In this document: one piece after another, positions 1 to 9,112 of the stretch | Layout: each line of letters begins with the position of its first letter | How positions within the stretch are numbered: position 1 is the stretch's first letter | DNA from: Nocardia brasiliensis NBRC 14402 | GTDB taxonomy: Bacteria > Actinomycetota > Actinomycetes > Mycobacteriales > Mycobacteriaceae | Length of the DNA stretch: 64,000 bases | Direction of reading: 5' to 3' | NCBI RefSeq assembly: GCF_000308475.2 | Contig: NZ_BAFT02000067.1 | Coordinates: 1-64,000, forward strand | Program-made: the position numbers and the translations under genes | Notes under the pieces: generated by a model | What the model was told of the DNA's origin: nothing | The model's database searches: none | The model's input: only the letters and a program-made list of their open reading frames with translations

Positions 1-90
1 CACTGCAGCAGATACCCAGTCTGCCAGTCCCTTTTCGGGGGGTTGGCGGGGGTGGTTGTCAGCGCTGCTGTGTGGATAGTTTCATAGAGT

Positions 91-207
91 TACGGCGGCC
101 ATAGCGGCAGGGAAACGCCCGGTCCCATTCCGAACCCGGAAGCTAAGCCTGCCAGCGCCGATGGTACTGCACTCGACAGGGTGTGGGAGAGTAGGACACC
201 GCCGGAA
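91..207 (+). rRNA. rrf: 5S ribosomal RNA
   Basis: About 117 nt with the conserved 5S core: the CCATTCCGAACCCGGAAGCTAAG stretch around 125-147, and complementary ends (TACGGCGGCC at the 5' end, CGCCGG near 199-204). Bases 1-90 are read as the 23S-5S spacer, because no 23S tail is recognisable there. The rest of the rRNA operon should lie upstream of the window. Ends are accurate to a few bases. Confidence 0.95.
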
Positions 208-218
208 CATCCTTCACG

Positions 219-247
219 ATAGGGGACCCAGATTCTGGGTCCCCTAT
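219..247 (+). terminator. Hairpin terminator of the rRNA operon
   Basis: A perfect 12-bp inverted repeat, ATAGGGGACCCA / TGGGTCCCCTAT, with a 5-nt loop, starts 12 bases after the 5S gene. There is no long T tract, only short T runs after the stem. This is common for rRNA terminators in high-GC actinobacteria. Confidence 0.8.
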
Positions 248-386
248 CGTCGTTTCAGCACCTTGACGTGCGTTTCAGCACTTCGGACGTGCCAGGACGA
301 CATCGCCGTGTCAGGCCCCCACCAGGACACGTGATTCAATTTGTGGGGCCCCGACCAACTCTTGCGGACCTCAGAAAGGGATCACC

Positions 387-2339
387 GTGTCGGAACAGAA
401 CGACGACCGGAACTCCTTCCGGCGCGGCGAGGGATCCGATCGCCCCTCTCAGGGCAGCGGGGCCGGCGACTCGTCGAGGAACCGTCCCGACCGCGACAGC
501 GGCCAGCGCGGCGGTTTCCGGCGCAACAGCGACTCCGGCGACCGGAACAACTCGGGTGAGCGCGGTGGATACCAGCGCCGCGAGGGTTCCGGCGGCTTCA
601 ATCGCGATTCGGGCAACCGTAGCGGCGGCGCGGGCGATCGCGGCGGATCCGACCGTGGCGGTAGCGGCGGCGGGTTCAACCGTCCCAGCGAGCGCGGCGG
701 ATTCAACCGCAACAGCGATTCCGGTGAGCGTGGCGGGTCGAACCGCGGCAGCTCCGGTGACCGCGGCGGGTTCAATCGCTCCGGTGAACGTGGCGGATTC
801 AACCGCAGCACCGATTCCGGTGAGCGTGGCGGGTCGAACCGCAGCAGCTCCGGCGATCGCGGCGGGTTTAACCGTTCCAGTGAACGTGGCGGGTTCAATC
901 GTGGCGGCGACTCCGGCCGTGGCGGTTTCGACCGCGACCGCGGTTCCGAGCAGCGCGGCGGCTCCGGCGGCTTCAATCGCCGTTCGGACGATCGCGGCGG
1001 CGATGCTGCCGGCCGTGGCGGTTTCAAGCGCAACAACGATTCGAACGATCGCGGCGGATTCAACCGCGGTGGTTCCGGTGACCGTGAGGGCATCAACCGC
1101 GGTGGCGATTCTGCCGGCCGCGGTGGCTTCAAACGCAACAACGATTCGAACGATCGTGGTGGTTTCAATCGCGGTGGTTCCGGAGACCGCGAGGGTTTCA
1201 ACCGTGGCGGCGATTCTGCCGGCCGCGGTGGCTTCAAGCGCAGCGGTGATTCGAACGATCGCGGCGGATTCAATCGCGGCAGCGACTCCGACGATCGCGG
1301 CGGCTACAACCGTGATTCCGGAGGTCGCAGCGGTGACAACCGGGGCGGCGATTCGAACGATCGTGGTTTTAATCGCGGTGGCGATTCCGGTGAGCGTGGC
1401 GGTTTCAAGCGCGGCGGCTCCGACGATCGCAGCGGTTTCAACCGTGGTGGCTCGGGCGATCGTGGCGGCTTCAATCGGGGAGACTCCGACCGCGGAAACT
1501 TCCGGCGCGGCGGCGATTCCGGTGGCCGCGGTTTCGATCGGGGTGGCGAATCGCGGGGTAGTGGCCCGGACGATCGCCGTCGCGGTGGTGAGGGTGCTCG
1601 TGTCGGTGGTGGCGATCGGTCGCAGGACCGGCGCGCGCCGCGCCCGGAAGAGCCTGATCTTCCCGATGACGTGCAGGCCGCCGATCTCGAGCCTGCGGTC
1701 CGCCGTGATCTGCTGAGCCTCGACAAGTCGAACGCGGAGGCCGTGGCCCGGCATCTGGTGATGGCGGCTCGGCTCATCGACGACGATCCCCGTTTAGCGC
1801 TTGCCCATGCACGGGCCGCACGTCAGCGTGCGGGCCGTATCGCGGTGGTCCGGGAGACCGCCGGCGTCACGGCGTATCACGCGGGGGAATGGGCGGAGGC
1901 GCTGGCCGAGTTGCGGACCGCGCGCCGGATGTCCGGTGGTTCCGGTCTGCTCGCTGTCATGGCGGACTGCGAACGCGGTCTCGGCCGTCCCGAGCGCGCG
2001 ATCGAGCTCGGCCGCAGCGATGAGGCACGCGCCCTCACCGGCGATGAGGCCACCGAGCTGCGCATCGTCGTCGCCGGTGCGCGCATGGATCTCGGCGAAT
2101 ACGACCAGGCTGTGGTCACTTTGCAGACCTCGGAACTGGACCCGGCTCGCACCGGCTCGGCCGCAGCCCGCCTCTTCTACGCTTACGCCGACGCCCTGGT
2201 CGCCGCCGGCCGCACCGACGAGGGACTCACCTGGTTCCTCAACGCGGCTTCCGCCGACCTGGACGGCGAAACCGACGCCGAGGAACGCGCCGACGAACTC
2301 ACCGGCAACAACTTCCCCGACAACGACTCGGAGCAGTGA
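387..2339 (+). CDS. RGG-repeat disordered protein with C-terminal helical (TPR-like) domain
   Basis: 650 aa. Residues 1 to about 435 are almost only G, R, D, S, N and F, with dozens of RGGFNR/RGGFKR motifs. They form a basic/acidic mixed-charge RGG-box region predicted to be disordered. From about residue 436 the protein becomes ordinary helical sequence (SLDKSNAEAVARHLVMAARL, then alanine-rich helix pairs), like the conserved actinobacterial TPR-type protein related to M. tuberculosis Rv1691; I recall that similarity and did not test it. The GTG start at 387 has an AAAGGG ribosome site 6 bases upstream. RGG regions usually bind RNA, so a role in RNA or ribosome metabolism is inferred, helped only by the adjacent rRNA operon. 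The gene stands alone. Antisense open frames across the repeats are codon-bias shadows. Confidence 0.85.
   Translation: MSEQNDDRNSFRRGEGSDRPSQGSGAGDSSRNRPDRDSGQRGGFRRNSDSGDRNNSGERGGYQRREGSGGFNRDSGNRSGGAGDRGGSDRGGSGGGFNRPSERGGFNRNSDSGERGGSNRGSSGDRGGFNRSGERGGFNRSTDSGERGGSNRSSSGDRGGFNRSSERGGFNRGGDSGRGGFDRDRGSEQRGGSGGFNRRSDDRGGDAAGRGGFKRNNDSNDRGGFNRGGSGDREGINRGGDSAGRGGFKRNNDSNDRGGFNRGGSGDREGFNRGGDSAGRGGFKRSGDSNDRGGFNRGSDSDDRGGYNRDSGGRSGDNRGGDSNDRGFNRGGDSGERGGFKRGGSDDRSGFNRGGSGDRGGFNRGDSDRGNFRRGGDSGGRGFDRGGESRGSGPDDRRRGGEGARVGGGDRSQDRRAPRPEEPDLPDDVQAADLEPAVRRDLLSLDKSNAEAVARHLVMAARLIDDDPRLALAHARAARQRAGRIAVVRETAGVTAYHAGEWAEALAELRTARRMSGGSGLLAVMADCERGLGRPERAIELGRSDEARALTGDEATELRIVVAGARMDLGEYDQAVVTLQTSELDPARTGSAAARLFYAYADALVAAGRTDEGLTWFLNAASADLDGETDAEERADELTGNNFPDNDSEQ
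1008..1322 (+). repeat. Three tandem 105-bp (35-aa) units inside the RGG region
   Basis: Copies at 1008-1112, 1113-1217 and 1218-1322, each beginning AGRGGFKR. The first two are almost identical in DNA and protein (one I/F change). The third starts the same way and then diverges. They are embedded in a larger field of shorter, degenerate RGG repeats. The pattern fits expansion by slippage or unequal exchange. Confidence 0.85.
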
Positions 2340-2401
2340 CGCACACCCACCCGCACGGCTAGCGCCCCTCCGCGTCCGAGGCCTCGAATCGTTGGAACGG
2401 C

Positions 2402-3214
2402 TTATTTCTGGGCGTTGTGGACTTTGGACACGGCGTCTTCGGTGTCTACGGCCATCGCATCGATCACCTGGTCGAAGCTCAGTCCCTGTTCGCGCAGGCT
2501 GCGGATGGTTTCGTACCCGGCGGCGGTGACGTCGTCGAATTGTGCCCGGTTGGCCCGGTAGATCGCCGCGTCCTGCGGCACGGCTGCCTCGAGCTGCTTG
2601 CGTAACTTGACTGCGGGCAGATCGGTGGCATAGACCGGCGAGCCGGGTTGCTGGCGCCAGGACCGGTCGAGGGTGCCGCCGTCGACCGGGTCGAATCCGG
2701 CTTGGTCGACCAGCTGACTGAGGCGGTCTTTGCCGGGCCCGTCGGGACCGGCGATCGGCAGCCCGAACCGCTGCGGCGACCCCGGTGCTCGGCCGCCGTC
2801 ACGGATGCTCACGTAGGTGATGTTGTTGAACGCCTTGAAGATCGGGCGCCCGATCAACCCGGCCAGCCACACCGTGTCCGGGTCCGGGGTATCGGTGTCA
2901 CCCAGTCCGGGCAGGACGCCGTCGCGTCCCGGGTAGTAGTTGCCGGTGTCGACGATGATCGTCTCCGGCCTCGCGTGCTCGGCTATCAGCGCGGCGGCCT
3001 TTTGCACGGCACTGTAGGGCAGCGCGAGGAACAAGATCTCCGAAGCGGCGGCCACATCGGCGGCCCAGCCCGCGCTCATTCCGTCGATCAGCAAGCCGGA
3101 CAACGATTCCGGTTCGCGCGAGTTCGCGACCTGCACTGTGTTCCCGACCGTCGCCAAGCGCCGCGCGAGGGTTCCCCCGAGTATTCCCGCCCCGATCACA
3201 CCGATTTTCACCAT
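2402..3214 (-). CDS. NAD(P)-binding, F420-dependent NADP reductase-like protein
   Basis: 270 aa. The protein begins MVKIGVIGAGILGGTLARRL, a Rossmann GxGxxG nucleotide-binding motif. VANSRE follows as the likely NADP(H) phosphate-binding turn, then an IIVDTGNYY strand typical of the F420_oxidored superfamily. The length suits that family, whose members reduce F420 with NADPH or act as F420-independent ketoreductases; the substrate cannot be told here. The start at 3214 follows AAAGGGA by about 10 bases; the frame is open further upstream but without a better ribosome site. The gene is divergent from the UvrA-like gene. Confidence 0.75.
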   Translation of the reverse strand: MVKIGVIGAGILGGTLARRLATVGNTVQVANSREPESLSGLLIDGMSAGWAADVAAASEILFLALPYSAVQKAAALIAEHARPETIIVDTGNYYPGRDGVLPGLGDTDTPDPDTVWLAGLIGRPIFKAFNNITYVSIRDGGRAPGSPQRFGLPIAGPDGPGKDRLSQLVDQAGFDPVDGGTLDRSWRQQPGSPVYATDLPAVKLRKQLEAAVPQDAAIYRANRAQFDDVTAAGYETIRSLREQGLSFDQVIDAMAVDTEDAVSKVHNAQK

Positions 3215-3443
3215 CTCCAAAATTCCCTTTCTGAATAGTCCACGGCATCGACGGCCGAGATTCAGCACCCGCGGTCTCGCACCCGACCATGGTGGACTTC
3301 CGGTTACCTACCAATCGGTGCATTTCCGCGTTACGTAGGCAGGAGTCAACCCCTGTGACGCGCTCAGCAGTTTCGCGAACTGGACCCGATAGGGTGACCG
3401 TGCGGTCGGTTTGACTCACTCGGTGTGCTGAAGAGGGGTGTCG

Positions 3444-5987
3444 ATGTCCGAAGTGCGGTTGCCGAAGGCTGTCGAGGTGGTGGGTGCGCGTACGCACAAC
3501 CTCCGGAATGTCGATGTGGACGTCCCCCTCTGGTCGTTGGTGATGCTGACCGGACTGTCGGGGTCGGGGAAGTCGTCGTTGGCGATGGGGGTGCTGTACG
3601 GGGAGGGGTCGCGGCGGTACCTGGACGGGTTGTCCGCGTACACGCGGCGCCGGATCGGGCAGGTGGCTCGCCCGGATGTGGATCGGGTGGATTTTCTGCC
3701 GTCGGCCCTGGCGCTGCGGCAGCGGCCGCCGGTGCCGGGGCGGCGCAGCACGGTCGGGACGATGACCGAAGTGTTGAATGTGGTGCGGCTGATGTTTTCC
3801 CGGCTCGGGCGGCATGTGTGCCCGAACGGGCATCGGATCGAGCCGAATCTGGCACGCAGTGCGCAGCTGTGGCTGGACTGCCCGGTGTGCGGGGTGCATT
3901 TCGAGCATCCGAGTGCGGAATCGTTCTCGTTCAACACGCTGGGCCGTTGCCCCGGCTGTGACGGCCTCGGCGTGCGCGATGAAATCGACACGGCGACACT
4001 GATTCCCGACGACAGCCTGAGCGTCATCGACGGCGCGGTAGCACCGTGGAATCTGGCGGGCCGCAGCTATATGCCGCAGGTGGCCGCGGATCTCGGGGTG
4101 CGGATCGATGTGCCGGTGGCGGAATTGACCGACGCGGAGCGCGCGATTCTGCTCGACGGCCCGCCCGAACCGCGCCTGGTCACGCTCACCAGCAAGGCGG
4201 GGCGCGCGGTGAGCGCGAACATGACCTACGAAAGTGCCCGTCGCGCAGTGCAGAACGCGGCGACAAAAACCACGAGTGAGACCACCCGCCAGCGACTGAG
4301 CAGGTTTTTCAGCACGCACACCTGTCCGGTCTGTCAGGGCAGCAGGTTACGGCCCGAGGCGCTGACGACGACGCTGTCGGACCGCGACATCGCGCAGGTG
4401 AGTACCGAAAGTCTGGACGCCCTGGCCGATTTCGCGAAACAGGTGACGGTGACCCTGCCTGCCGAGATGCGACCACTGTCGGATCGGCTCGCCGTGGAGC
4501 TGACCGCGGCGGTGGAACCCTTGCGCCGGTTGGGTATCGGATATCTGAGCTTGGATCGGGCCGGGGCGACGTTGTCGACAGGGGAGCGACAACGGATCGA
4601 GTTGGCGTCGACGCTGCAGGCGCGTTCCACGGGCATGCTCTATGTGCTGGACGAACCGTCGGTCGGCCTGCATCCGGCCAATGTCGACGGATTACGTGCG
4701 GTACTGCGCGGCCTTGTCGCGGCAGGCAATTCGGTGGTGGTCGTCGATCACGACGTCGCGTTGCTGCGCGAGGCCGATCACCTGATCGAGATGGGGCCGG
4801 GGGCGGGCAGGCAGGGCGGGACGGTGGTCTCGCAGGGGAGCGCCGCCGATCTTGCGGCTTGCGCGGATTCGGTGACCGGACCGTACCTTTCCGGCAGCGC
4901 CGGAACACAATTCCGCACCCCGCGCCCGATAGGCACGGCCCCGCACCGGACCGACACGGCCCCGCGCCGGACCGACACGGCCCCGCACCCGACCGACACC
5001 GCCCAGCGCTCAATCGACATCGCCGCCGCACTGGAGATCACCGTCGGCGAGCTGTACACCCTCCGCAATGTCAGCGCGCGAATCCCCTTGCGGCGCTTGA
5101 CCGTGGTGACCGGCGTGTCCGGGTCGGGCAAGACGGCACTTGTGTTGGACAGCCTCGTTCCCGCGCTCACCGCGGACGTACCGCCCTCGCATGTGCGGCG
5201 ACTCGAGCGCGCGGGCATCCGCGCCGTGGTCGAGGTGGATGCGACCCCGATCGGCAACAACTCCCGATCGACCCCGGTCACTTACTGCGGCGCACTCGAC
5301 CCGATCCGCCGCTGGTTCGCGAAGGAATCCGGCCGCACCGCCGCGCATTTCTCCTACAACACCGCGGCGGGACAGTGCCCGACCTGCCTTGGTCTGGGCG
5401 AGCTGGACCTCGACATCCAGTATCTGCCCGATCTCACGGTCGGCTGCCCGGACTGCCACGGTGCCCGCTACAACCCGGAGGTGCGCGCCATCATCGTCGA
5501 CGGCTTGACCATCGCCGATGTGCTGTCGCTGACGGTGGCAGAGGCGGTCGACCGGTTCGCCGCGCACCCGAAGATTGTTGCGCCCCTTCGCGCCGTGCGC
5601 GATGTTGGCCTCGGCTACCTGTGCCTGGGCGAGCCCACGCCGAGCTTGTCCGGTGGCGAGGCCCAGCGACTGCGCCTGGCCACCGCGCTGCGTTCCGAGC
5701 AGGCCGACACGTTGTATGTCTTCGACGAACCTTCGATCGGTTTGCACCCCAACGATGTTCGTACTCTGCTCACCGTGCTGGATCGGCTGATCGACGCGGG
5801 CGCAACGGTTCTCGTCATCGATCACGATCTGGACGTGATCGCCAACGCCGACCACATCATCGACCTCGGACCCGGCGGTGGTCCGGACGGCGGGCGGATC
5901 GTCGCCACCGGCACGCCCGCCGAGATCGCCGCGGCGTCCGACAGCCGGACGGGCTACTGGCTCGGGCGCCATCTCGCCGGGCAGTGA
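3444..5987 (+). CDS. UvrA-like ABC ATPase (excinuclease subunit A homologue)
   Basis: 847 aa, with two ABC modules. Module 1 has Walker A GLSGSGKSS (about residue 39), signature LSTGERQRIELAS and Walker B MLYVLDEPSVGLHP. Module 2 has GVSGSGKTA, LSGGEAQRLRLAT and TLYVFDEPSIGLHP. Cysteine pairs CPVC/CPGC and CPTC/CPDC mark the UvrA zinc modules. It is about 100 residues shorter than housekeeping UvrA, so it looks like a UvrA paralogue of the kind linked to drug or DNA-adduct resistance rather than the main repair subunit. ATG 3444 is preferred over GTG 3438 because AGAGGGG sits 6 bases before it. The inter-module linker carries a 21-bp repeat. Confidence 0.9.
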   Translation: MSEVRLPKAVEVVGARTHNLRNVDVDVPLWSLVMLTGLSGSGKSSLAMGVLYGEGSRRYLDGLSAYTRRRIGQVARPDVDRVDFLPSALALRQRPPVPGRRSTVGTMTEVLNVVRLMFSRLGRHVCPNGHRIEPNLARSAQLWLDCPVCGVHFEHPSAESFSFNTLGRCPGCDGLGVRDEIDTATLIPDDSLSVIDGAVAPWNLAGRSYMPQVAADLGVRIDVPVAELTDAERAILLDGPPEPRLVTLTSKAGRAVSANMTYESARRAVQNAATKTTSETTRQRLSRFFSTHTCPVCQGSRLRPEALTTTLSDRDIAQVSTESLDALADFAKQVTVTLPAEMRPLSDRLAVELTAAVEPLRRLGIGYLSLDRAGATLSTGERQRIELASTLQARSTGMLYVLDEPSVGLHPANVDGLRAVLRGLVAAGNSVVVVDHDVALLREADHLIEMGPGAGRQGGTVVSQGSAADLAACADSVTGPYLSGSAGTQFRTPRPIGTAPHRTDTAPRRTDTAPHPTDTAQRSIDIAAALEITVGELYTLRNVSARIPLRRLTVVTGVSGSGKTALVLDSLVPALTADVPPSHVRRLERAGIRAVVEVDATPIGNNSRSTPVTYCGALDPIRRWFAKESGRTAAHFSYNTAAGQCPTCLGLGELDLDIQYLPDLTVGCPDCHGARYNPEVRAIIVDGLTIADVLSLTVAEAVDRFAAHPKIVAPLRAVRDVGLGYLCLGEPTPSLSGGEAQRLRLATALRSEQADTLYVFDEPSIGLHPNDVRTLLTVLDRLIDAGATVLVIDHDLDVIANADHIIDLGPGGGPDGGRIVATGTPAEIAAASDSRTGYWLGRHLAGQ
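4935..4997 (+). repeat. Three 21-bp tandem repeats in the UvrA-like linker
   Basis: Units at 4935-4955, 4956-4976 and 4977-4997 encode TAPHRTD, TAPRRTD and TAPHPTD (residues about 498-518), just before the second ABC module. They are in frame, so copy number can vary without breaking the gene. Confidence 0.8.
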
Positions 5988-6135
5988 GCCGACTGTGTGC
6001 GTACGGTCTACAGGTGACCGGCTGGGTCGTGCACGCGGACAGTCTTCTCCCGCGATACCGTCGAACCACCCAATAGCGAGCGGTCGTTTTCTATCCTGGT
6101 TGTCGCGCGAGAAGTCCATCGGCAGAAGAGGAACC

Positions 6136-7104
6136 ATGAGCCTGATCCGTACCGACCGAGACGGTGCCGTTCTCACCGTATGGCTGGACAATCCGCCCTA
6201 CAACTTCCTGACCAGTGCGATCATGTCCGAACTGGCGGCGCTGCTGACCGCGCTGGAAAGCGATGCCGAGATTCGCGCCGTGGTGCTGACCAGCGCGGTC
6301 GAGGACGTGTTCGTCAGCCACTACGACGTGGCCGAGATCCTGGCGGGCGCGGAAGCCGCGCCGGTCACCCTCACCCAGCGCACGGCGTCGGCGGCCCTGC
6401 ATGCGAGTCGCGCCGCCGATCGGATCCCGGGCGGGCAGGCCGTCTTGGCTCGAGCCGGCGCGAGCGGTGTCGCCGATCTGCGGCAGTACCACGAGGTCTG
6501 TCGGCGAATGCGCAACGCGGACAAGGTATTCATCGCCGCACTGAACGGACGCACCCTGGGCGGCGGCTGTGAACTGGCCCTGTCCTGTGATCTGCGGCTG
6601 ATGGCCGACGGGCCGTTCGAGATCGGCCAGCCGGAGATCCTGGTGGGCATCATCCCCGGGGGCGGCGGCACGCAGATGCTGACCCGGGTGCTCGGCGTGG
6701 GCCGGGCGATGGAACTGTGCCTGGAGGGCGCGCCGATCACACCGGCCCGTGCGCTCGAAATCGGTCTGGTGCACCGCCTGGTGGAGCCGTCCGGCCTGCT
6801 CGCCGAAGCGCAGGCGACCGCCGCCCGGCTCGCTCGTCGTTCGCCGGTGGCGGTCGGCGCGCTGAAACGTGCCATCTACGAAGGCGGTTCGGAGCCGCTC
6901 GAGAAGGGCCTGCACTATGAGCGCGCCGGTTTCCTGGAGACGAGTTCCACTCCGGCGGCCAAGCGTGCGATGAAGGCCTACCTCGACGAGATCCGTGCGG
7001 TGGAATCCGACGGCCGCGATCTGGCGAGTTTCGTGGCCGAAAGGCTGCCCCGCTGGGTCGAGGGCAGCGTGGTCGACTTCACGGATTCCGCTGCGACGCA
7101 ATAG
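6136..7104 (+). CDS. Enoyl-CoA hydratase/isomerase (crotonase) family protein
   Basis: 322 aa. Crotonase fold: IAALNGRTLGGGCELALSCD gives the CoA oxyanion-hole segment, followed by the second oxyanion segment GIIPGGGGTQMLTRVLG. It is longer than the usual 260 aa, with an insertion around residues 75-120 and a C-terminal extension after residue 250. It is expected to act on an acyl-CoA in the cytoplasm; the substrate is unknown. ATG 6136 follows AGAAGAGGAACC. Its 3' end overlaps that of the convergent MFS gene by 26 bp. Confidence 0.85.
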   Translation: MSLIRTDRDGAVLTVWLDNPPYNFLTSAIMSELAALLTALESDAEIRAVVLTSAVEDVFVSHYDVAEILAGAEAAPVTLTQRTASAALHASRAADRIPGGQAVLARAGASGVADLRQYHEVCRRMRNADKVFIAALNGRTLGGGCELALSCDLRLMADGPFEIGQPEILVGIIPGGGGTQMLTRVLGVGRAMELCLEGAPITPARALEIGLVHRLVEPSGLLAEAQATAARLARRSPVAVGALKRAIYEGGSEPLEKGLHYERAGFLETSSTPAAKRAMKAYLDEIRAVESDGRDLASFVAERLPRWVEGSVVDFTDSAATQ

Positions 7105-8293
7105 GTTCGCCCGCCGCTGGGGTTCGTTCGACCGGTGGTAGCAACAGACTGAGCCCGATCGCGGCGATCGGCACGAAGCACAGAGTGGTGAGAACCGCCT
7201 GTGGCCCTTGCTGATCGGCGATGAGGCCGAGCAGCGGCACGAAGAGTCCGCCCACGCTCACCGCGAGCCCGAGGGTGACGCCGGCGGCGGTGCCGGGACG
7301 GCTGGGCAGGTAGTCCTGGCCCAGCTTCACCAGCACCGCGAACGGGATGTTCACGATCACGCCGGTGAGCGCGGCCAGGGCGAGCGCGAGGTGCGGGTTC
7401 GGCACGAACCGTAGTGCGGCGATCGCGGGAATGGCTGCGACACTGCCGATCTGGATCGTGCGGGTCATGCCGATGCGGTCGGCGATGCGGCCGCCGAGCA
7501 GTGTGCCCGCGACGCCGCCGCTCAGCAAGGCCGCCAAGGCGACGCCGCCCAGGGTGGGCGAGCTGCCCAGCGCCGTGATCCAGTACAGCGCGAGAAAAGT
7601 GTTCAGGCCGAAGGAGATGATCGAGCGCACCACCGCGACGGCGGTGAGCACGAAAAACGGCCGCCAGCGATCGTGTCCGGCGGCGACACCCACGCCGCGC
7701 GCACCCGACGTGCGCCGTAGCTGGTAGCGCCACAGCACGAATCCCATCAGCACCGCGGGCGGGATGAACAACGCGGTCGCTCCTACGCCGAAGGCCACCA
7801 GGGCCGGTGTCGCGAGTGCGGGGGCGAGGAAGAACCCGACGCTGCCGCCGGCCGCGAACAGGCTCATCGCGGAAGCGCTGTGGCCCGCGTCGCGCCGGGC
7901 GTCCCGGCCCGCCGCGGGATGGAAGGCCGCGATGCCGAGGCCCGAGACGAGCAGCAGCGTCCACACCAACCAGTAGGCCGGTGCCAGCCCTGCGAGACCG
8001 GCCCCGATGCCCGCCACCGCCAGCCCCGCGGGCGCCAGCCACAGCAGCCGCCACCGGTCGGCGAGCACCCCGAGGATCGGCTGCGGCAGGGAACTGCCCA
8101 GGGTCGCGGCGAGCGCCAGACCTGATGCGGCCACATAGCTGTAGTGCCGCTCCAGCACGAAGAACGGGATGCTGGCGGGCACGAGGCCCTGGTAGAAGTC
8201 GTCGACCGCATGCGCGACCAGCCAGTACCGCATCCGTTTCCACGGCGACAGGTGCTCGGTCTGCAAGGTCTGTTCGAGCTCGGCGTTCACCAT
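7079..8293 (-). CDS. MFS transporter, fosmidomycin-resistance (Fsr)-like
   Basis: 404 aa with about twelve hydrophobic segments. The N-terminus (LVAHAVDDFYQGLVPASIPF) and the later GLGIAAFHPAAG motif resemble the Fsr branch of MFS drug exporters. The start at 8293 has a near-perfect AGGAGG ribosome site 8 bases upstream. It is divergent from an AraC-family regulator with a 79-bp shared promoter region, a typical efflux pump/regulator arrangement. Confidence 0.85.
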   Translation of the reverse strand: MVNAELEQTLQTEHLSPWKRMRYWLVAHAVDDFYQGLVPASIPFFVLERHYSYVAASGLALAATLGSSLPQPILGVLADRWRLLWLAPAGLAVAGIGAGLAGLAPAYWLVWTLLLVSGLGIAAFHPAAGRDARRDAGHSASAMSLFAAGGSVGFFLAPALATPALVAFGVGATALFIPPAVLMGFVLWRYQLRRTSGARGVGVAAGHDRWRPFFVLTAVAVVRSIISFGLNTFLALYWITALGSSPTLGGVALAALLSGGVAGTLLGGRIADRIGMTRTIQIGSVAAIPAIAALRFVPNPHLALALAALTGVIVNIPFAVLVKLGQDYLPSRPGTAAGVTLGLAVSVGGLFVPLLGLIADQQGPQAVLTTLCFVPIAAIGLSLLLPPVERTPAAGEPIASQRNP

Positions 8294-8372
8294 CGAAAGT
8301 CCTCCTCCATCCGTACCGACCAGCAGCCTAGGAACGGAACGGGGTTGCCGACTTCCGATAAAATGCCCAGCT

Positions 8373-9104
8373 GTGCCGATATTCAGCCAAGATTCGACGG
8401 TGGCGAAGACGCTGAACGGCGGCGCGCGCATCGATCGGCACCGGCATGCCGAGCATCAGGTGGTGTATCCGAGTTCCGGGGTGGCCGAGGTCCGCACCGA
8501 CGCGGGGAGCTGGATCGCGCCCGCGGACCGGGCGATCTGGATTCCCGCCGGGTGTGCGCACGAGCATCACTTCTACGGGCCGACGCGATTCCACACCGTC
8601 GGTTTTCCGTTCGATCTGGCGCCCGACTGGACCACGCCGTCGGTGATCGCCGCCATGCCGCTGGTCCGCGAGCTCATCATCACCTGTTCGACCTCGACCG
8701 ACCTGCCCGACGACGAACTCGTTCCGTTGCGCCGGGTCCTGCTCGATCAGTTGCGGCGCAGTCCCGAACAGCCGTTGCGGTTGCCCGCAGCTCGGGACGA
8801 GCGCCTCCGAAAGGCTTGCGCGCTGGTCGAATCCGACCTGACCGAGGTGTGGACGCTGGCCGGGCTCGGGCGCCAGGTCGGTGCGGCCGAGCGGACGTTG
8901 ACCCGATTGTTCCGCACCGAACTGGCGATGACCTACCCGCAGTGGCGCACGCAGCTGCGCCTGCACCATGCCGTGCAGTTGCTCGCCGAGCGGGTGCCGG
9001 TGACCGTCGTCGCGCATCGGTGCGGCTGGTCGTCGGCGAGCGCGTTCATCGAGGTCTATCGGCGCTCGCTCGGCCACACGCCGGGGGCGTACCGGCCGAA
9101 TTGA
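8373..9104 (+). CDS. AraC-family transcriptional regulator with cupin N-terminus
   Basis: 243 aa. An N-terminal cupin-like sensor (HRHAEHQVVYPSSG, then WIPAGCAHEHHFYG) is followed by a C-terminal double helix-turn-helix (TLAGLGRQVGAAERTLTRLF; VTVVAHRCGWSSASAFIEVY). This is the compact AraC architecture common for regulators of adjacent exporters, and the divergent MFS gene is the likely target. It starts at GTG 8373. Confidence 0.88.
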   Translation: MPIFSQDSTVAKTLNGGARIDRHRHAEHQVVYPSSGVAEVRTDAGSWIAPADRAIWIPAGCAHEHHFYGPTRFHTVGFPFDLAPDWTTPSVIAAMPLVRELIITCSTSTDLPDDELVPLRRVLLDQLRRSPEQPLRLPAARDERLRKACALVESDLTEVWTLAGLGRQVGAAERTLTRLFRTELAMTYPQWRTQLRLHHAVQLLAERVPVTVVAHRCGWSSASAFIEVYRRSLGHTPGAYRPN

Positions 9105-9112
9105 GCGGACAC

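Noticed and set aside
590..1560. Possible CRISPR-like array
   Set aside because: The repeats are in-frame coding units without unique spacers of constant length and without cas genes.
336..1754. Long open frames on both strands across the RGG repeats, rich in Ala/Thr/Val or Pro/Ser
   Set aside because: They follow from the period-3 GC-rich repeat and have no ribosome site. The RGG frame has the start signal and continues into a normal helical domain.
3310..3350. CCTAC..GTAGG imperfect inverted repeat between the F420-type reductase and the UvrA-like gene
   Set aside because: Arms are only 5 bp with a long centre; not distinguishable from chance.
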